Positions 60,780 to 64,000 of a DNA stretch of 64,000 nucleotides are shown in pieces. Every line of letters starts with the position of its first letter. Positions within the stretch are counted from its first letter, which is position 1. The notes under the pieces were generated by a model, which was given only the letters and a program-made list of their open reading frames with translations, ran no database searches and had not been told where the DNA came from. Source of the stretch: Niveibacterium microcysteis (GTDB lineage Bacteria > Pseudomonadota > Gammaproteobacteria > Burkholderiales > Rhodocyclaceae). The position numbers and the translations under genes are program-made. Location: NCBI RefSeq assembly GCF_017161445.1, contig NZ_CP071060.1, positions 2,294,001 to 2,358,000 of the forward strand, written 5' to 3'.

Positions 60780-62038
60780 ATTGTGCTGCAGATATGGCGC
60801 CGCGTGCACCCGAGGTAATGCCAGCGGACCTCACCGGCGCTGACAAGGTAGCGGTCGGTCCGCTGCGCGTCGCTGTTGCCGCGAGGGATGTGGTTGGTAC
60901 TGGCGGTGGAACCGTAGCCATCGAGACCGTCCGGAACTTTGACGAGAGCGGCCACACCGTTGCGTTTGTCGTCGACACCGATGTTCCAGCAGACCTCAAC
61001 ACCGTTGCGCTTTCCAGAACCGCGTTTGGAAACGCGCTCAAGCGTTGGCACCCGCAGGGTCGTATGGCGTCGCGGCTCAGGCATTTTCTCCAAATGTTCA
61101 TATTCTCCTGCTTGGGGCGGTGGCGTTTGGCGAAGCTTGAGAAACAGGGCTATGTATCGATCGACCACAACATCGAGGCCTTCGGCGGCGACATCGTCGT
61201 TCTCCATAACGTATTCATTGCGCAATACAAAGCCGACAGGCGGCCGCTCATTCGAAAGCTCCCGCAATTTCTAAACCCGGTCTTCGTGTTTCGCCTGGTC
61301 CGGGAGCAAATTGCGCTTCGCTCCCGGAGGGTGCAGGCCGTCGTTGCGGTTTCAGAACAGACACTAGAGGAGGCGCGCCCATACCTGCGAGCTGACGCGC
61401 TGCAATTCGTCATCCACAACGGCATCAATCTGTCGCGCTATCACCCGCTGGACGACGCAACACGCACCGCGAACCGCCAGGCGCTTGGCGTTGCCGAGCG
61501 TTTCGTGATGCTCTTCGTTGGGCATGAGTTCGAGAGGAAGCGGCTTGACCTCGTGCTTGAGGCAATCGCTGCTTTACCGCCAACCGTGTGCTTGTGGGTC
61601 ATTGGTGGGCGTGGCAGTTCGTCAGCCCAGTATGCTGATCTGGCGCGGCGCCTTGGCGTGGCGGAGCGCGTGCAGTTTCTCGGCACCGTCAATGATGCAG
61701 AACGTTACTACCAGGCCGCCGACGTTTTCGTATTGCCGAGTGACTATGAAACCTGGGGGCTTGTCGTGATGGAGGCGATGGCCTGCGGCACGCCGGTTTT
61801 GATGACACCGGTGGGATGCGCGCCCCACGTAGTCCGCGACGGTGAAACCGGCTACCTGGTCGACTACCACGCCCAATCAATCGTCGAGAAGGTCTCTGTA
61901 CTGCTATCGGACGGGGCTCGATACGCCGCAATGCGGCGAGCCGCCCGCCTTGCCGCTGAGCCGTATGGCTGGAGCGGTGTCGCACGCAAGTACCTCGACG
62001 TGGTGGCGGCGGTGCGGGAGCGGATGCATGGCGCGTAA
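60776..62038 (+). CDS. GT4 glycosyltransferase
   Basis: The 420-residue GT-B enzyme has a 30-residue leader before LRVAVAARDVVGTGGGTVAI, a glycine-rich acceptor loop. The donor domain contains FVIHNGINLSRYHPL, MLFVGHEFERKRLDLVLEAI and SDYETWGLVVMEAMACGTPV with the EX7E pair. The GHEFERK segment with basic residues is normal for diphosphate binding in GT4. It overlaps genes on both sides (4 and 11 bp), so the three transferases and flippase are a coupled block. Confidence 0.9.
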   Translation: MNCAADMAPRAPEVMPADLTGADKVAVGPLRVAVAARDVVGTGGGTVAIETVRNFDESGHTVAFVVDTDVPADLNTVALSRTAFGNALKRWHPQGRMASRLRHFLQMFIFSCLGRWRLAKLEKQGYVSIDHNIEAFGGDIVVLHNVFIAQYKADRRPLIRKLPQFLNPVFVFRLVREQIALRSRRVQAVVAVSEQTLEEARPYLRADALQFVIHNGINLSRYHPLDDATRTANRQALGVAERFVMLFVGHEFERKRLDLVLEAIAALPPTVCLWVIGGRGSSSAQYADLARRLGVAERVQFLGTVNDAERYYQAADVFVLPSDYETWGLVVMEAMACGTPVLMTPVGCAPHVVRDGETGYLVDYHAQSIVEKVSVLLSDGARYAAMRRAARLAAEPYGWSGVARKYLDVVAAVRERMHGA

Positions 62039-63524
62039 CGTATTTTCGATTGCGATCGGAAACCTCGCATCCAAAGGGCTTGGCATTGTCCGAGAACTGC
62101 TGTTCGCGGCGTCGTTCGGTACCGGCGACACTGCCGCAGCCTTCCGCATCGCGCAGACCGGCTTCCAGCTGCCCTCCCAGGCGCTGGTCGGTGACGCGCT
62201 CAGCGCCGGTTTGCTTCCGCTTTACCGCAAGCTCAGCGCGGAGAGCAAGGATTCGGCACGGGTTTTAGTTTTGGTCGCCTGTTTCTATGGGCTGATCTTC
62301 TCGGCGGTCGTTACGATCTTGCTCTACCTCTACTCGGAGTCTGCTGCGAGATTTATCGCGCCGGCGGTGGAACCATCGGTATTGGCCGTCGCCAGCGGAC
62401 TGCTGAAAGTCTTAGCGTTGGCAACGCCCTTCTACGTCCTAAGCGGAACCATTTCTTTCGTTGAAGCAAGCTTCGGAAGCTTCGGAGCAATCGCATGGCG
62501 TCCGGTGCTGCTGAACGTTGGTTCGATCGCTGGTGTCGGCCTGGCGGTTCTATTTCACGTAGATCATTGGCTTGCAACCGCGATTCTCATAAGCCACGTC
62601 CTTTTCTTCATGTGGACCGTTCTAGAGCTGCGGCGCCTCGATCGACTCATGCCGGAAGGCCCGATTGCTGTTACGGTGGTCCGTCAAATCGGCAGTCGAT
62701 TTGCTCGCAACATGCTGCCTCTTTTGGGATTGCCATTAATCGCCCAAGTCAATGTTTTGGTTGAGCGAATTGTCTCGTCTTGGATCGGAACGTCCGTGAT
62801 TCCAAGCGTCGACTACTCGCGGTTCATAGCAGACACCACTGTGCAGCTGATCGCGATGCCTCTTGGGGTCCTGACAATGTCCAAACACGGAGGCGTGGAC
62901 ACAAAAGAGGCGCGAACTCATATACGCGACGTCTCCGCAACCATTGTTCTGATTGCTTTTCCTCTGGCCGTTATCATTTCGCAAAATGCGGAAGACATCA
63001 TAAGAACTCTGTTCGCACGAGGGGCCTTTAACGAACAGTCAATCTCAAGTACAGCTGACGTTTTGCGGTGGATGGGTGGTGCGCTGGGAATGACGATTAC
63101 GGCCTACTACCTTGTGAAGGCACTGAATTCGCAGTTGCGCAACGTTGAGGCGTTGATGATAACTATCGCGGCGTGTTCGGCAAACATGCTTGTAAACGTG
63201 CTGCTGTGGCGGTCGTATGGTGCACAGACCGTCGGCATGGCTGTTGCCTCCTACAGCATGGTTCTATTTACGTTGTCGTTTACACGCTTACATCTTTGGC
63301 GAGAGCTTGGCCCCTTTCTGGCTGTGGTTGTGGGTTGTTGTTTCGTTCAATTTGTTCTGACTCGATATCTAGCAGAAGGGCTTGCGTACCCCTATGGACT
63401 CATTGCGAGTTGTGTAGCTACGTTGGTCCTTTGGGGGGTGCTGTCCATCGTTGTGCCTCCTCTTCGGACGGCAGCTCGCCCGGTGCTTTGTCGGATCCCG
63501 GTGATCAAGTCGGTCTTTAGATAG
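62028..63524 (+). CDS. MurJ/MviN-like polysaccharide lipid flippase
   Basis: The 498-residue MOP-superfamily transporter has about fourteen transmembrane helices, as for MurJ and Wzx. It starts MARNVFSIAIGNLASKGLGI followed by RELLFAASFGTGDTAAAFRI, the MviN N-terminal pattern. It also contains FQLPSQALVGDALSAGLLPL and RTLFARGAFNEQSISSTADV, both typical MurJ blocks. In this context it most likely flips the undecaprenyl-linked EPS unit rather than lipid II; that is inference from location. ATG 62028 is used since the helix pattern begins there; in-frame sequence upstream lies inside the previous gene. Confidence 0.9.
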   Translation: MARNVFSIAIGNLASKGLGIVRELLFAASFGTGDTAAAFRIAQTGFQLPSQALVGDALSAGLLPLYRKLSAESKDSARVLVLVACFYGLIFSAVVTILLYLYSESAARFIAPAVEPSVLAVASGLLKVLALATPFYVLSGTISFVEASFGSFGAIAWRPVLLNVGSIAGVGLAVLFHVDHWLATAILISHVLFFMWTVLELRRLDRLMPEGPIAVTVVRQIGSRFARNMLPLLGLPLIAQVNVLVERIVSSWIGTSVIPSVDYSRFIADTTVQLIAMPLGVLTMSKHGGVDTKEARTHIRDVSATIVLIAFPLAVIISQNAEDIIRTLFARGAFNEQSISSTADVLRWMGGALGMTITAYYLVKALNSQLRNVEALMITIAACSANMLVNVLLWRSYGAQTVGMAVASYSMVLFTLSFTRLHLWRELGPFLAVVVGCCFVQFVLTRYLAEGLAYPYGLIASCVATLVLWGVLSIVVPPLRTAARPVLCRIPVIKSVFR

Positions 63525-63576
63525 GCCCAATCCATAGGGGCCCACGCTGTGATGAACAATTTTAGGATGGGTGGCG

Positions 63577-64000
63577 ATGTCGGCATTTCGATTGCTTAAA
63601 CCAAAGTTTGTACTGGCGCTATTCAGAAACTTGGCATTTAAGCTGCGCCATCGGTCGGCGTTTGATTTTGATATTTTCAAAACGTACATCGACTCTTCCG
63701 CACTGATAGAAATCGTTGGCGGCGGCAAGATTGTGTTTGAACGCGGGAAGCGAATCTACATATCGCGTGGATGCGTCATTCGAGCGTCTGGAGGAATACT
63801 CACAATCGGGCAAGGCGCCTTTTTCAATCAAAACTGTGTTGTGGTATCCCATCAATCGGTCAGCGTTCAGGCCGACAGTATGTTCGGACCAAACGTTTGC
63901 GTGTTTGACGCGGACCATGCACACGATGATTTGAGTATTCCATTTAGCGCTCAGGGGTACGTCAAGGCCCCAGTAACGATTGGGAAGAATACATGGCTTG
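63577..64000 (+). CDS. Hexapeptide-repeat acyltransferase, truncated by window edge
   Basis: The open frame runs to the right edge (141 codons visible). After a basic N-terminus (MSAFRLLKPKFVLALFRNLA) come left-handed beta-helix repeats: ISRGCVIRASGGILTIGQGA, FFNQNCVVVSHQS, MFGPNVCVFDADHAHDDLSI and APVTIGKNTWL. The DADHAHDD part supplies the catalytic His seen in serine/sugar O-acetyltransferases of the WcaF type. It probably acetylates the polysaccharide. ATG 63577 has AGGA about 9 nt upstream; GTG 63571 in the same frame is possible. Confidence 0.82.
   Translation, partial: MSAFRLLKPKFVLALFRNLAFKLRHRSAFDFDIFKTYIDSSALIEIVGGGKIVFERGKRIYISRGCVIRASGGILTIGQGAFFNQNCVVVSHQSVSVQADSMFGPNVCVFDADHAHDDLSIPFSAQGYVKAPVTIGKNTWL

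Overview
The window looks like a GC-rich betaproteobacterial chromosome, probably Rhodocyclales or a close relative. That placement is an inference from the gene set: an exosortase-B/EpsDEFGI exopolysaccharide system, a group 3d bidirectional hydrogenase, a 2-oxoacid oxidoreductase and an H1-like type VI secretion system. No rRNA, tRNA, CRISPR array, integrase or insertion sequence was seen.

Layout. (1) 1-13172, minus strand: a type VI secretion operon in the order tssA-tssB-tssC-hcp-hcp2-tagJ-tssE-tssF-tssG-tssH(clpV), followed by an M35-type zinc endopeptidase and a TPR protein that runs off the left edge. The membrane/baseplate genes tssJKLM and vgrG are not in the window. (2) 13249-23919, minus strand: a two-partner secretion pair, a POTRA/beta-barrel transporter followed by a 2973-residue repetitive adhesin ending in a Cys-X8-Cys hook. 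(3) 24263-27263: a Tat-exported caspase-like protein, an OmpA-family protein whose ribosome binding site lies in an 11-bp inverted repeat, and fructose-1,6-bisphosphatase. (4) 27530-35209, plus strand: an NAD(P)-linked [NiFe] hydrogenase operon with a tandemly duplicated diaphorase, hoxF1-hoxU1-hoxF2-hoxU2-hoxY-hoxH-hoxW. (5) 35458-37286: a DUF4124 protein and GMP reductase. (6) 37293-41821, minus strand: a 2-oxoacid:acceptor oxidoreductase (gamma, alpha, beta) with a GltD-like flavin/FeS subunit. (7) 41992-45906: an omega-amino-acid transaminase and a methylmalonate-semialdehyde-type dehydrogenase, divergent from a LysR regulator with two identical dyads between them. (8) 45982-64000: an exopolysaccharide/exosortase B locus. 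It holds a polyprenyl-phosphate sugar transferase, epsL, a PEP-CTERM protein behind a consensus sigma-54 promoter, epsD, epsE, epsF, epsG, xrtB, epsI, a glycosyl hydrolase, a Wzy-like polymerase, three GT4 glycosyltransferases, a MurJ-like flippase and a truncated hexapeptide acyltransferase.

How they work together. Region 8 encodes initiation, elongation, flipping, polymerisation and export of a polysaccharide, plus exosortase anchoring of PEP-CTERM proteins. Regions 1 and 2 are contact and antagonism machinery lying head to tail only 76 bp apart. Regions 4 and 6 are redox modules linking H2, NAD(P)H and 2-oxoacid oxidation.

The most unusual item is the double HoxFU diaphorase. The two 596-residue HoxF copies differ at the position matching E. 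coli NuoF Glu183 (Glu in copy 1, Gln in copy 2), a residue tied to NADH versus NADPH discrimination. This raises the possibility of one hydrogenase serving two pyridine-nucleotide pools. The sigma-54 promoter with an upstream dyad before the PEP-CTERM gene is the clearest regulatory signal.
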